Assembly (NCBI RefSeq): GCF_000308675.1
Contig: NZ_BAGE01000057.1
Coordinates: 62,001 to 126,000, forward strand
Direction of reading: 5' to 3'
Length of the DNA: 64,000 nt
Source of the DNA: Nocardia paucivorans NBRC 100373
GTDB taxonomy: Bacteria; Actinomycetota; Actinomycetes; Mycobacteriales; Mycobacteriaceae
The notes beneath the pieces were generated by a model, which was given only the letters and a program-made list of their open reading frames with translations, had not been told where the DNA came from and ran no database searches. This document shows positions 17,067 to 29,259 of this stretch, piece after piece. Position numbers and translations under genes: made by a program. Each line of letters opens with the position of its first letter. Position 1 is the stretch's first letter.

Positions 17067-17498
17067 ATGGTGAGTACGAAAAGCATTGATACCCTTGCCA
17101 CACTTGGGCGCTCACGGAGAATTGGACCGCGAAAGCGCATACGAGCCGCGGTAGGCGCCGCGCTCTGCGCTGCGTTCTCCATCGCCCCGATTCTGGTCGG
17201 CACGGGTACGGCGAGCGCCTCCCCTCTGGTGCCCTGTTGGTACGGGCCGGTGGAAAGTCGACTGGAGGTGACCTGCGAGAACCACGACTTCACCCCGGCC
17301 ACGGTGAAGATCGACGCCTGGTGCACCAATTTCGCCTACATCGGCCGGCAAGAGCGAATGGCGCCGCAGAGCAGCACGCATATCACCGGCGACTGCGGAC
17401 CGGGCGCCCATCCGATCGTGTGGTTCGTGGGTGGCCGCAGCGATTGGGAGGAACTCAATCGGCGTTTGGACGATCTGGAACGCGACCACGATCGTTAA
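17067..17498 (+). CDS. Secreted hypothetical protein with four cysteines
   Basis: A 143-residue exported protein. It has a long basic N-terminus (RSRRIGPRKRIR), a hydrophobic stretch (AAVGAALCAAFSIAPILVG) and a likely cleavage site after TASA, near residue 51. The mature part of about 90 residues has four Cys (PCWYG, VTCEN, DAWCTN, GDCGP) that probably form two disulfides, and a charged C-terminal helix (ELNRRLDDLERDHD). I do not recognise the family. The ATG at 17067 lacks a strong ribosome binding site. A 13-bp inverted repeat follows downstream. Confidence 0.7.
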   Translation: MVSTKSIDTLATLGRSRRIGPRKRIRAAVGAALCAAFSIAPILVGTGTASASPLVPCWYGPVESRLEVTCENHDFTPATVKIDAWCTNFAYIGRQERMAPQSSTHITGDCGPGAHPIVWFVGGRSDWEELNRRLDDLERDHDR

Positions 17499-17552
17499 CA
17501 TCCGCAGCCAGAGCGCGATTTCGAGGGCAGTACTTATGTCCTACCCTCCTTT

Positions 17553-17595
17553 CGATTCTCTCCGATACAGAGAACCCCTGCTTCGGAGAGAATCG
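17553..17595. terminator. Inverted repeat, probable terminator
   Basis: CGATTCTCTCCGA and TCGGAGAGAATCG form a perfect 13-bp stem with a 17-base loop, between convergent genes (the secreted-protein gene and the racemase gene). Confidence 0.6.
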
Positions 17596-17700
17596 GAGGA
17601 AACGACGGCATTCCCCGGCAAACCGACGCGACTCTGAATTCCGTACAGATCGCCCTGCGCACCCGAACGAGACGCACGGCCCTGTTTCACGCAGCCGGGT

Positions 17701-18468
17701 TCAGGCCGCCGCGGAAGCGCCCAGGACCCGACCCGGTTCGAAAGCGGCCGCCCCCGGCGGCAACTGCCCGGGGCGGCCGCTGAGATACACCCGCACCTCC
17801 CCGTTTCCAGTGCTCGGACGTCCGAGTGCGTCCATCCGCCGCAAGGTCTGCGCGGCCACCGCCTGGGCACTGTCGAACAACCGCACCCCATCCGGCAGCG
17901 CGGCCGCGATACTGTCCACGACCAGTGGATAGTGCGTGCACCCCAGGACCACGCCCTCGACATCATCCGGGGTGCGAGCGACAGCATCGGCGATACGCTC
18001 GCGCACCGCGACCATATCGCCGCGGTCGACGGCCTCGGCCAAACCGTGGCAGGCCACTCCGGTCACCGTCGCGTCCCCACCGAACTTCGCGATGAGATCC
18101 GCCTGATACGGACTCGCCGTCGTCGCCGCCGTCGCCCACACCGCCACCGACCGGCACACCGCCGCGGCGGGCTTGATGGCGGGAACCGTACCCACCACCG
18201 GAATATCCGGCCCGACCGCGGTCCGGGTATGCTCGAGCGCGGTGACACTCGCCGTATTGCACGGAATCACGATGACATCGGCGCCGAGTTCCACAGCTGT
18301 TCGCGCGGTGCCGACAACCCGGTCGATGACCCACTCGCCGGGTTTGGGTCCCCAGGGCGCCCCTTCGGGGTCCAGTTGCAGCAGCAAATCCACATCGGGC
18401 CGCAGTTTGCGCAGCCACGCCGCGGTGGGCAGCAGACCGAAACCCGAATCGATGAGCGCAACGATCAC
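17701..18468 (-). CDS. murI: Glutamate racemase-like protein
   Basis: A 255-residue Asp/Glu racemase-family protein that should interconvert L- and D-glutamate for peptidoglycan. The N-terminal DSGFGLLP corresponds to the DSGxGG motif. The two catalytic Cys residues are in IPCNTAS (near residue 73) and LGCTHYP (near 180). The canonical second Gly of DSGxGG is Leu, and the N-terminus is divergent, so it may be a second or specialised racemase. The GTG start lies nine bases after the stop of the ferredoxin reductase gene, so the two form an operon although no joint function is obvious. Confidence 0.78.
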   Translation of the reverse strand: MIVALIDSGFGLLPTAAWLRKLRPDVDLLLQLDPEGAPWGPKPGEWVIDRVVGTARTAVELGADVIVIPCNTASVTALEHTRTAVGPDIPVVGTVPAIKPAAAVCRSVAVWATAATTASPYQADLIAKFGGDATVTGVACHGLAEAVDRGDMVAVRERIADAVARTPDDVEGVVLGCTHYPLVVDSIAAALPDGVRLFDSAQAVAAQTLRRMDALGRPSTGNGEVRVYLSGRPGQLPPGAAAFEPGRVLGASAAA

Positions 18469-18477
18469 GGAATCAGG

Positions 18478-19674
18478 TTATTGGCCCGCACCGAGCAGTT
18501 CGTCCACCGGGGCACCCGCGGCCACCTTCGCCCGCATCTTCATCACCTGACCGGTCATCCCCGCGCCCACCACCGCCGCCAATCGACCGTCGCGAAGGTA
18601 ATAGGCGAGGAATTTGCGACCGTCGTCGGCGACGATACGCACATCGTCGTCGGGGCGGGGGGCACCGAGCGACTGGATCTTGACGTCGTACTGGTCGCTC
18701 CAGAAGTACCGCACTTGCGGCGCGCTCGGCGGTTCCACCCCCAGTAGCGCGCAGGTCAACAACTTCGCCTGCTCGCCCGCATTGGTCCAGTGTTCGACCC
18801 GACGCCACTCTCCGGAGGGATACCGCCAGGCGGCGACATCACCGACCGCCCAGACGCCGGCCACACTGGTGCGGCCCACCTCGTCGGTGAGGACACCGCC
18901 ACCGAGCGCGGGGGCGGCCAACTCGATACCCGAGCCCTCCAGCCAGTCGATCACCGGCCGCGAGCCCACACCCACCACCACCAGATCGGCCCGCACCTCG
19001 CTCCCATCGGCGAGCACCGCACCGGCTACTCGACCGCCGTCGTCGGTGAGCAGCTCACGCACCCCCATACCGCAGCGCAGGTCCACCCCCTCGGCGCGAT
19101 GCATCCGGGCCACCAGCTCTCCCACCTGTTCCCCCAGCGCCGCCAACGGTGTCGGCTGCGGTTCCACCAGCACCACCGCCACCCCCGCGGCACGGAAACT
19201 CGCGGCCAGTTCACAGCCGATGAAACCGGCGCCGATCACCAATGCCCGACTCGCCGTCTTCAGCTCCTCGCGCAACGCGGCGGCATCATCGTGGCTGCGC
19301 AGGACGTGCACACCGGGGATCGCCTCGGTGCCGGGCAGCCATCGCGGCACCAGTCCGGTCGCGATGATCAGCTGGTCGTAGGCCTGCTCACCGCCATCGG
19401 CCAACCGCACCCGCCGGGTGGTGGTGTCCACCCCCACGGCCCGAGTGTTCAGCCGCAGCTCGATCCGCTGTTCGGTGAAGAATCCGCTCGGGCGCAATGT
19501 CGTATCGTCGATTTTCCCGCGCACGAACTGTTTGGACAACGGTGGACGGTCGTACGGTGGCCGCGCTTCGGCACCGAGCAACACCAACTCGCCCTCGTAT
19601 CCGGCCCGACGCAACTCCTCGGCGGTGCGCAGCCCGGCCAGGCCGGCGCCGACGATCACAATCGGTGCGGTCAT
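18478..19674 (-). CDS. FAD-dependent ferredoxin/rhodocoxin reductase-type NAD(P)H oxidoreductase
   Basis: A 398-residue pyridine nucleotide-disulfide-family reductase without redox-active cysteines, the type that reduces small ferredoxins serving P450s or dioxygenases. The FAD motif is IVIVGAGLAGLRTAEELRRAG at the N-terminus. RPPYDRPPLSK is typical of rhodocoxin/putidaredoxin reductases. The NAD motif is VIGAGFIGCELAASF (near residue 150). GVWAVGDVAAW is the second FAD motif. The C-terminal ferredoxin-reductase domain contains YFWSDQYDVKIQ. AAGGGAG lies nine bases before the ATG at 19674. No ferredoxin or P450 gene is adjacent, so the partner is unknown. Confidence 0.85.
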   Translation of the reverse strand: MTAPIVIVGAGLAGLRTAEELRRAGYEGELVLLGAEARPPYDRPPLSKQFVRGKIDDTTLRPSGFFTEQRIELRLNTRAVGVDTTTRRVRLADGGEQAYDQLIIATGLVPRWLPGTEAIPGVHVLRSHDDAAALREELKTASRALVIGAGFIGCELAASFRAAGVAVVLVEPQPTPLAALGEQVGELVARMHRAEGVDLRCGMGVRELLTDDGGRVAGAVLADGSEVRADLVVVGVGSRPVIDWLEGSGIELAAPALGGGVLTDEVGRTSVAGVWAVGDVAAWRYPSGEWRRVEHWTNAGEQAKLLTCALLGVEPPSAPQVRYFWSDQYDVKIQSLGAPRPDDDVRIVADDGRKFLAYYLRDGRLAAVVGAGMTGQVMKMRAKVAAGAPVDELLGAGQ

Positions 19675-19909
19675 ACCGAACTCCCTTCCGGCAACCGGCT
19701 CGACAGCGCCGGCCATGTTACGAATCGCACAATGTAGCTCACCCTAACCTGTATCGACCCGCAATCTTCGTGACGCACATCACGCAATATCGATGCCCGG
19801 ATCGTCGCCCAATTGTGGCCGCGGCGCTGTCGACCGTCCGGTCAAACCGGTCTATACCGAGGTCGGAGATCTATTTCGGGTTCTGTTCCAGGAGAGGAGG
19901 GCCACCGAA

Positions 19910-20266
19910 ATGTTCGCCGAAAGTCGCGCCCAAGATCTGATGGCCATGGTGCTCGGCGTTTTCGTCGCCCTGTCACCGCTATGGGTGGACACCAACAACC
20001 GCGCCGCATGGACGATGGTCGTGCTCGGCGCATTGATAGCACTCACTGCCCTGGCGCAGATGTATCGGCCGGAAATGTCCGCGGCCGACTACGCCATGGG
20101 CCTGTTCGGGCTACTGCTGTTCCTGGCCCCATGGGTCATGGACTACACCGCGTTCACCGGCGCGTCCTGGACCTCGTGGATCGTCGGGATCGTGACCATA
20201 TTGGTCGCCGCGGCAGCACTTCCCGCTATCGCCGGGCGGTGGCACCGCGCCGTACCGCACCACTGA
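19910..20266 (+). CDS. SPW-repeat membrane protein
   Basis: A 118-residue integral membrane protein with four predicted helices. Two SPW-type repeats are visible (FVALSPLWV near residue 20 and LLFLAPWVM near 75), the signature of the SPW repeat family, whose function is unknown. AGGAGG lies about nine bases before the ATG at 19910. Its TGA overlaps the ATG of the following TetR gene (TGATG), so the pair is translationally coupled. A TetR regulator fused into such an operon suggests control of membrane or drug-stress functions. Confidence 0.82.
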   Translation: MFAESRAQDLMAMVLGVFVALSPLWVDTNNRAAWTMVVLGALIALTALAQMYRPEMSAADYAMGLFGLLLFLAPWVMDYTAFTGASWTSWIVGIVTILVAAAALPAIAGRWHRAVPHH

Positions 20267-20877
20267 TGACGTCGCGGCAGCCCGGACGGCGCCGCACTGC
20301 GGAAACGACCGGTGCCGCCCGTCTGCTCATCCTGGACGCGGCCGAGCGGTTGTTCGCCGCACAGGGATTCGATGCCACCAGCACCGCCGCCATCGCCGCG
20401 GCGGCCGGAGTACCGAAAGGACTGATCTTCTACTACTTCCCCACCAAAGAGGCGATTCTGTCGACACTGATATCCGAGCGGGTGCCGGAGCGGCCGGTCG
20501 TCGACATCACCCCGCTGGTCGCCCCCGGCGACCCGGCAACCAGTCTGCTCAATCTGGATACCGCCCTGAACCGGGACCGGCACGGCCCGGTGCTGCGGAC
20601 GATCATGTGGCGGGAGGCCCGCACCCACCCCGAGATCGGCCGCCGGCTCCGCGGCGTACGAGATCAACTGCTCGATCTGACGGTGCGGGTACTACAGGCC
20701 AGCGTCCCGACACCACTGCGGCCGGGCACCCTGCGCGCCGGTGCGGCGGCCTGGGTCTCGGCCATGTTCGGTCTCGTCGACTGGCCGGCCACCCCGGATG
20801 GCAGAACACCGGCGAACGGGCCGGAACCACGGCGAGTGGCCCAGGTGATCGCGGCCGGCATGGCCCAGCTCGGGTGA
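20266..20877 (+). CDS. TetR-family regulator coupled to the SPW protein
   Basis: A 203-residue TetR regulator. The HTH spans residues about 20-65 (ILDAAERLFAAQGFDATSTA, then VPKGLIFYYFPTKEAILSTL), followed by the helical ligand-binding region. The ATG overlaps the TGA of the SPW gene, so both are made from one message. It probably autoregulates the pair, although no operator was identified upstream of 19910. Confidence 0.83.
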   Translation: MTSRQPGRRRTAETTGAARLLILDAAERLFAAQGFDATSTAAIAAAAGVPKGLIFYYFPTKEAILSTLISERVPERPVVDITPLVAPGDPATSLLNLDTALNRDRHGPVLRTIMWREARTHPEIGRRLRGVRDQLLDLTVRVLQASVPTPLRPGTLRAGAAAWVSAMFGLVDWPATPDGRTPANGPEPRRVAQVIAAGMAQLG

Positions 20878-20997
20878 GCCGGCCGCCGATGAACACCCGG
20901 TAACATACCGCTGGGAATGTAATTCTGGTCACTCGAGGCCCACACCCCCCGGCAGCGGGCATTCCGGGGGACCACAAATCTGTGTCGGCAGGTAACA

Positions 20998-22881
20998 ATG
21001 GGCGGCATGGATGCCGAATACGCCAGCCTCGGAGACGAACTACGCGCCCGTCAGGAGGAATACCGGCGCACCCAGCAGAACTCCGAGTCGGGGGGATGGT
21101 CGAGCACGGGGTTGACCGGAGTCACCCCCGCGAACGGCTCCACGGTTCGACCCGAATTCATCTCGGAAAACAACTACGCGTGGACCCCGGCTCCCAGCCA
21201 TACCGCACCACCGCCCGGGCCGCCGCAGCAGGCCGAATATCCCTCCGGCACATTCGGCAGCTACACCCCGGCCACGTTCAACGGCCAGAACGGGACCTAT
21301 TCCGCCGGCACCCCGCACCCTCCGAACGGTAGCCAACCCGCCGACTCCGCCCCCACCGCGAACGATTCCTATCCATCGGATTCGTTCAACGGTCGGCACA
21401 GCTCGTACCCATCGGGCACGTTCAACGGCCTGATCAGTCCCGAAGGGCTCACGGACGGCGATGGTGACCCGGGTGTCTCCTCAACCGGCGGCTCCTACGC
21501 CGCGGCCCCCTTCGACGGGCAGAATGTCCCGACCACCGCCGGTTTCCCCGACCCCTCCGCCACCGGCGGACCCATCCCTGTCCCCGGATTCCCCGACACC
21601 GGATCCGCGACGGTGGTGAACGTTCCGAACACTTCCAAGTTCACCGCCCCACCGCAGCAGCCCGACAGCCACACATCGGCATCCGCTCGGCCGAACCAGC
21701 CCGGATTACCCGCCCTGCCGAGCGCCTATATCACGCCCACCGCTCAGGGCGACGATTCCCAACCCGCTACGGCGATCCTGCCCAAAACGGATTCCCTGCC
21801 CGCCCTGCCGACCCGAACCTCGACCATTCGACAGTCGACCCATCCGGTAGCACAATCGACCGCGGCGGCCCGGCCCACGCCACCCGCCGCGGAGCCCACG
21901 ACCCACAACGACCGCTCCCCGGAAACGGCCGCATTGCACACCGCCGCGACCGAGACACCGCAATCGCGGACTCCCCCACCGGAAACACCCGCGATACCGG
22001 AGACACCCGCCCGGGAACCCAGATCGGCAGAGGCCCTGGCCTCTTTGTTGGCGGAACAGTTGGCATTGGCGGAGAAACTCTCCTCCGCGGCGGCTTCGGG
22101 GGAGAATCCCGTCTCGTTGTCTCCGACACGACAGACCCCCGAACCGGAAACGCACGCGGTGGATTCGTCGAACGATCAGGCATCGGACACAGCATCGGCC
22201 GCCCCTGCTCCTACACCGAGCCAACCGGCCGTACCGCGGCTCCCCGCCCCCGATGCGGACAACACCGCCTCCGCCCAGGCCGCCGACCATGCCGACTGGT
22301 TCTCCACGATCGCGGACGAAAACGCCGGTTCACCGTCCCCGACGCCGGACGGGGGCGATGAGTCGGGCCCTCGCATCACCGACCGGACGAGCGGTCCCGA
22401 CGAGCTCCCCGACTCCGCCCGAGACGAAACCCACGCCGATCCATCCACTCCCGAGACACCACGGGCGACCACTCGAAGTGACCGCAGACGCAATGGTTCC
22501 GCCGAAACGCGTCCGCCGCTCACCGAGCTCCACACCGCACCGGTGCCCTCCGCGACAGTGGAACCCCCCGCCGAAATCGCCGACAGCCGAACCACGGCAT
22601 CGGCGTCGACCGAAGCCCCGTCCCGACGTTCCCGACGCCGTAGCGCCGACAACTCTGAGATCAATATCCACCTGATCATGCAGTTGCTGCTGGCCAGCGA
22701 CGAGCTCCACGACGTTGCGACCCGCGCCGAAGCGGGCGAGGCATCGATCGAAGAATTCGTCCACACCGCCCGGCAGGCCCGCGACGCGTCCCTGGCGGTG
22801 ATCTCCGCGTGGTACGGCGGGACCGATCGGATGGTGAAATTCGCCCAGTCCCTTTTGCACGCGGCCGGCGAAGCGGACTGA
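20998..22881 (+). CDS. Long disordered Pro/Ser/Thr-rich protein with a conserved helical C-terminus
   Basis: A 627-residue protein. Residues about 30-540 are low-complexity, rich in Pro, Ser, Thr and Ala, with loose YPSGTF-type repeats near 80-165 (YPSGTFGSY, YPSDSFNG, YPSGTFNG). Only the last 75 residues look folded, as a helical domain (INIHLIMQLLLASDELHDV, then SIEEFVHTARQARDASLAVI). The N-terminal 25 residues are also helical. No signal peptide or membrane segment. I do not recognise the family. The ATG at 20998 has AGGTAA five bases upstream. It ends at the bidirectional terminator shared with tuf. Confidence 0.65.
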   Translation: MGGMDAEYASLGDELRARQEEYRRTQQNSESGGWSSTGLTGVTPANGSTVRPEFISENNYAWTPAPSHTAPPPGPPQQAEYPSGTFGSYTPATFNGQNGTYSAGTPHPPNGSQPADSAPTANDSYPSDSFNGRHSSYPSGTFNGLISPEGLTDGDGDPGVSSTGGSYAAAPFDGQNVPTTAGFPDPSATGGPIPVPGFPDTGSATVVNVPNTSKFTAPPQQPDSHTSASARPNQPGLPALPSAYITPTAQGDDSQPATAILPKTDSLPALPTRTSTIRQSTHPVAQSTAAARPTPPAAEPTTHNDRSPETAALHTAATETPQSRTPPPETPAIPETPAREPRSAEALASLLAEQLALAEKLSSAAASGENPVSLSPTRQTPEPETHAVDSSNDQASDTASAAPAPTPSQPAVPRLPAPDADNTASAQAADHADWFSTIADENAGSPSPTPDGGDESGPRITDRTSGPDELPDSARDETHADPSTPETPRATTRSDRRRNGSAETRPPLTELHTAPVPSATVEPPAEIADSRTTASASTEAPSRRSRRRSADNSEINIHLIMQLLLASDELHDVATRAEAGEASIEEFVHTARQARDASLAVISAWYGGTDRMVKFAQSLLHAAGEAD

Positions 22882-22941
22882 ACCCGAACGACGCGCCCGG
22901 ATATCGGTTCCCCGCCCGGGCCGCGCCCGCTTCGATACGAC

Positions 22942-22974
22942 AAAGGGCCGCTCCCTTCCGGGAGCGGCCCTTTT
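22942..22974. terminator. Bidirectional rho-independent terminator
   Basis: GGGCCGCTCCC-TTCC-GGGAGCGGCCC followed by TTTT, with AAA on the other side. It ends tuf on the minus strand and the disordered-protein gene on the plus strand. Confidence 0.9.
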
Positions 22975-22989
22975 CGGTAGGAGCGAGTC

Positions 22990-24180
<1,191 letters not shown>

Positions 24181-24264
24181 TGTGGTGTCCTCCTGGACTT
24201 GTTGGTGCTTGCTAGTTGCAGCAGTGCGGATTATTTACAGGGGGTCGTACTGACGACCCGGGGA

Positions 24265-26367
<2,103 letters not shown>

Positions 26368-26501
26368 GGAAATCTTCCCCGCTCGTAGCTAGTTGGGATT
26401 CTCGGCGACGACCCGGTGCGGCCGTCTTCATATCAAGGCCGGAAGCGAAATCTCGGTGCCACTTCCGACGCTGGGTGCGATACGGCGTATTCGCAAGTTC
26501 T

Positions 26502-26532
26502 GCCCGGTGACGACCGATCGCCGTCACCGGGC
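26502..26532. terminator. Hairpin between rpsG and fusA
   Basis: GCCCGGTGACG and CGTCACCGGGC form an 11-bp stem with a nine-base loop. It may terminate or attenuate between the ribosomal-protein pair and the elongation-factor pair. Confidence 0.55.
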
Positions 26533-26585
26533 CCGAACGAATATGCCGTCTGCCTCCCGACCCCACAGCCTGGGCCGGGTAGACG

Positions 26586-27056
26586 TCACCAGCGGTAGTG
26601 CGCGAAGGCCCGGTTGGACTCGGCCATCTTGTGGGTGTCCTCACGGCGCTTCACCGACGCACCCAGGCCGTTGCTGGCGTCGAGCAGCTCGTTGGCCAGA
26701 CGCTCGACCATGGTCTTCTCCCGACGCTGCCGAGAGAAGTTCACCAGCCAGCGCAGGGCCAGGGTGTTGGCGCGGCCCGGACGAACCTCGACCGGAACCT
26801 GGTAGGTGGCGCCACCGACGCGGCGCGGCTTGACCTCGAGGGAGGGCTTGACATTGTCCAGCGCCCGCTTGAGGGTCACGACCGGGTCGGTGCCGGTCTT
26901 CTCACGCGCCTGCTCCAGCGCACCGTAGACGATGCGTTCGGCAGTGGACTTCTTGCCGTCGAGCAGGATCTTGTTGACCAGCTGAGTGACCAGCGGCGAC
27001 CCGTAGACCGGGTCGTTGATCAACGGACGCTTGGGTGCGGGGCCCTTGCGCGGCAT
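26586..27056 (-). CDS. rpsG: 30S ribosomal protein S7
   Basis: A 156-residue primary 16S rRNA-binding protein of the small-subunit head. The N-terminus MPRKGPAPKRPL and DPVYGSPLVTQLVNKILLDG are typical. It starts one base after the rpsL stop, on the same operon. In other bacteria S7 also represses its own operon. Confidence 0.98.
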   Translation of the reverse strand: MPRKGPAPKRPLINDPVYGSPLVTQLVNKILLDGKKSTAERIVYGALEQAREKTGTDPVVTLKRALDNVKPSLEVKPRRVGGATYQVPVEVRPGRANTLALRWLVNFSRQRREKTMVERLANELLDASNGLGASVKRREDTHKMAESNRAFAHYRW

Positions 27057-27057
27057 A

Positions 27058-27432
27058 TCAGCTCTTCTCCTTCTTGGCGCCGTAACGGCTGCGGGCCTGC
27101 TTGCGGTTCTTCACGCCCTGAGTGTCGAGGGATCCACGGATGATCTTGTAACGAACACCGGGAAGGTCCTTCACACGACCGCCGCGGACGAGCACCATGG
27201 AGTGCTCCTGCAGGTTGTGGCCCTCACCCGGGATGTAGGCCGTGACCTCGACCTGGCTGGTCAGGCGAACACGCGCAACCTTACGCAGGGCGGAGTTCGG
27301 CTTCTTCGGGGTCGTGGTGTAGACGCGGGTGCACACGCCACGACGCTGCGGGCTCCCCTTGAGCGCCGCCGTCTTCGTCTTCGCGACCTTGTCGCGGCGA
27401 CCCTTGCGGACCAGCTGGTTGATGGTTGGCAT
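27058..27432 (-). CDS. rpsL: 30S ribosomal protein S12
   Basis: A 124-residue decoding-centre protein. The streptomycin-linked sites are wild type: Lys in TTPKKPNSALRK (the K43 position) and Lys in GGRVKDLPGVRY (K88). It is the first gene of the str operon on the minus strand and runs into rpsG with a one-base gap. The 361-base region upstream carries its promoter. Confidence 0.98.
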   Translation of the reverse strand: MPTINQLVRKGRRDKVAKTKTAALKGSPQRRGVCTRVYTTTPKKPNSALRKVARVRLTSQVEVTAYIPGEGHNLQEHSMVLVRGGRVKDLPGVRYKIIRGSLDTQGVKNRKQARSRYGAKKEKS

Positions 27433-27793
27433 AGACCGGCTTTCCTTATTGGTTATTGCGGTGTGGTGTAGGTCTGTCTGTATTCAGTTGCGGCGCTCAC
27501 GCACCCTCGTTGGTCGCGAGCTCCCCGTGGGCCCGACGTTCGCGCCGCCTGTTTTCGAGCTTCAACCCGCACGTCCAACCACGTTTCTCGCGTCCCGAGG
27601 TCGGGCGTGTCGCGCGCAGTTCGGTTCCCACTTTCCGGGCACGCCGAATCCGTCGGCCGCTCTCGCTGGCCTACGGTACTGCGCTCGAACTTGCCCGCAT
27701 GCTTCCGGGCACAGCGATCCACTGTACTCGGGCGTAGGAAGAAGGGTCAAAGTGGGGGTCACCGAGGGCTCGGAAACCGCCGAAATCGAGCGA
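27433..27793. other. str-operon upstream region
   Basis: No gene is visible on either strand. This should hold the promoter and leader of rpsL (minus). I could not assign clear -35 and -10 boxes by eye. Confidence 0.4.
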
Positions 27794-28360
27794 TCACCGT
27801 GCCAGATTCACGGTGAGTTCGACCAATTTCTTGGCCGCCCCGCACGGGTCCGGGTGGGCGCTTCCCGGTTGGTAGTTGACCCACCAACCGACCACGCCGG
27901 CGTCCGCGGCGCGCGCGCTCACCCCACACGAATCGGGATCGTTCGGCCGGCGGATCTCCAATGCCAGCGTGCCCTGGACCGTGGTGTTCGTCGTGGTGTA
28001 GCCGAGTTTGTCGTTGGTCGACCGCTCGTTGCGCAGATTGCCGTTCTCGTACCAGTTGAGCGTGGCCATTCCCGCACCACCCGGCGCGCCCTCCAGATCC
28101 CACATACAGACCGCCCCGTGAAACGAAGGCCTCGGATAACCGCCACCGACGGCGTCCGCGATCTGCTGCTCGGTCACCACGTGGCATTCACGCAGCAGCT
28201 TGTCGAAGTTCATATTGGCGTTCATATCGGCGTTCATATCGGCCTGGGTGCCGGCCCCGACCGGATTCGCGGAACCGGGAACGGTCTGCCCGCATGCCAC
28301 CCCGGCACCACCCACCAGCGCCACGAGCGCGACCACCCCCACGGCGCCACGTACCCTCAT
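27794..28360 (-). CDS. DUF3558-family lipoprotein
   Basis: About 188 residues. A short signal peptide (VVALVALVGGAGVAC) leads to a Cys that is probably lipidated; the lipobox GVAC is not ideal. The mature part has spaced Cys residues (ECHV, VCMW, DSCGV, DPCGA) and the pattern of DUF3558 lipoproteins of mycolic-acid bacteria, whose function is unknown. It starts at 28360 with GAGG six bases upstream, or at 28372 with an ATGA overlap on the preceding DUF3558 gene. An Asn/Met repeat (ADMNADMNANMN) follows the lipidation site. Confidence 0.72.
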   Translation of the reverse strand: MRVRGAVGVVALVALVGGAGVACGQTVPGSANPVGAGTQADMNADMNANMNFDKLLRECHVVTEQQIADAVGGGYPRPSFHGAVCMWDLEGAPGGAGMATLNWYENGNLRNERSTNDKLGYTTTNTTVQGTLALEIRRPNDPDSCGVSARAADAGVVGWWVNYQPGSAHPDPCGAAKKLVELTVNLAR

Positions 28361-28368
28361 GCCGGTCC

Positions 28369-28899
28369 TCATTTCAATCGCTGGATGGTCAGCTCGGCGA
28401 GTTTGCGGTTCTTCGCGCACGGATCGGCCTCTCTGCTTCCGAAGATCCCCGCGCTGCTGGACCATTCGAAGAAGTCGTCGTCGAGTTGGACCGCGAAGTC
28501 ACAGATACCACCGTCCAGCGTGGCGTCCTGGAAACCGGGATGGCCCATGACCTCGATCCGCTGCGGATTACGCCCCTGCGCGGTGACCCAGGCCAACTCA
28601 CGGTCGATCGGACTGCCGCGATACCACGCGAAGGTCACGCTGGGCGAACCGATCCCTGCCGCCTGCCAATTGCATCCCACGGCGTTCTTGAAGGCCTGGG
28701 CCGACGGTCCCAGCCCCGCGATCGTGCTCACCTCCTCATCGGTGACATGGCCGCATTCACCCGCGAACGGCCCCAGTGGGACGACCTTCGGCGGCGGCCG
28801 CAGCGACCCGGCCGAATCATCCGAATCACCCTCCGCCCCGCAGGCCGACACCAGCAAGGCCAGGGCCAGCCCGCCGATGATCATTCGCGCCATCCGCAT
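28369..28899 (-). CDS. DUF3558-family lipoprotein (second copy)
   Basis: About 176 residues with a good lipobox (LLVSAC). The mature part is DUF3558-like: ECGHVTDEEV, then GCNW and ICDF cysteines and a C-terminal DPCAKNRKLAELTIQRLK, which parallels the end of the following gene (DPCGAAKKLVELTVNLAR). The pair is therefore a tandem duplication with divergent sequence, and the two genes touch or overlap. It is likely anchored on the outside of the cytoplasmic membrane. Upstream ATGs at 28923 and 28893 are possible starts. Confidence 0.75.
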   Translation of the reverse strand: MRMARMIIGGLALALLVSACGAEGDSDDSAGSLRPPPKVVPLGPFAGECGHVTDEEVSTIAGLGPSAQAFKNAVGCNWQAAGIGSPSVTFAWYRGSPIDRELAWVTAQGRNPQRIEVMGHPGFQDATLDGGICDFAVQLDDDFFEWSSSAGIFGSREADPCAKNRKLAELTIQRLK

Positions 28900-29203
28900 G
28901 CCCACGACTCTACCGAGCACCATCCGTTCCGACGGCCCGAGACGACGAACCCATCGCGATGATCCGACCGAACCGACCCCGGCCGAAAAGAACGCCCTTG
29001 CTTCCCGACCATCACCTCCCTAGACTGACACTCGTTCCAAAATATTTGTTTTCCAACAACTTTGGGACAACGGGGGCGGTTCGATCATCTATCGGGAGGG
29101 GGTTCGTTCTTCTTCGTCATGACCGAGGTCGTCCATGGGAGGCCGCTCGATCGGCCGGCATGAGAGCTCGATGTCGTGCACCGAATACACGCCCCATCGA
29201 TTT

Positions 29204-29233
29204 GCTCGCACGAACACTGCTCGCACGAACACT
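29204..29233. repeat. Two tandem 15-bp repeats
   Basis: GCTCGCACGAACACT occurs twice in a row, followed by a degraded third copy (GCTTGCACAAGAC). It lies 30 bases before a small secreted-protein gene, in its promoter/leader region. Confidence 0.6.
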
Positions 29234-29259
29234 GCTTGCACAAGACGCATGGAGCTCAC

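Noticed and set aside
29176..29259. N-terminal extension of the small secreted protein (His/Cys repeats)
   Set aside because: The residues are encoded by tandem 15-bp DNA repeats upstream of a good ribosome binding site and signal peptide start, so a metal-binding role is unlikely.
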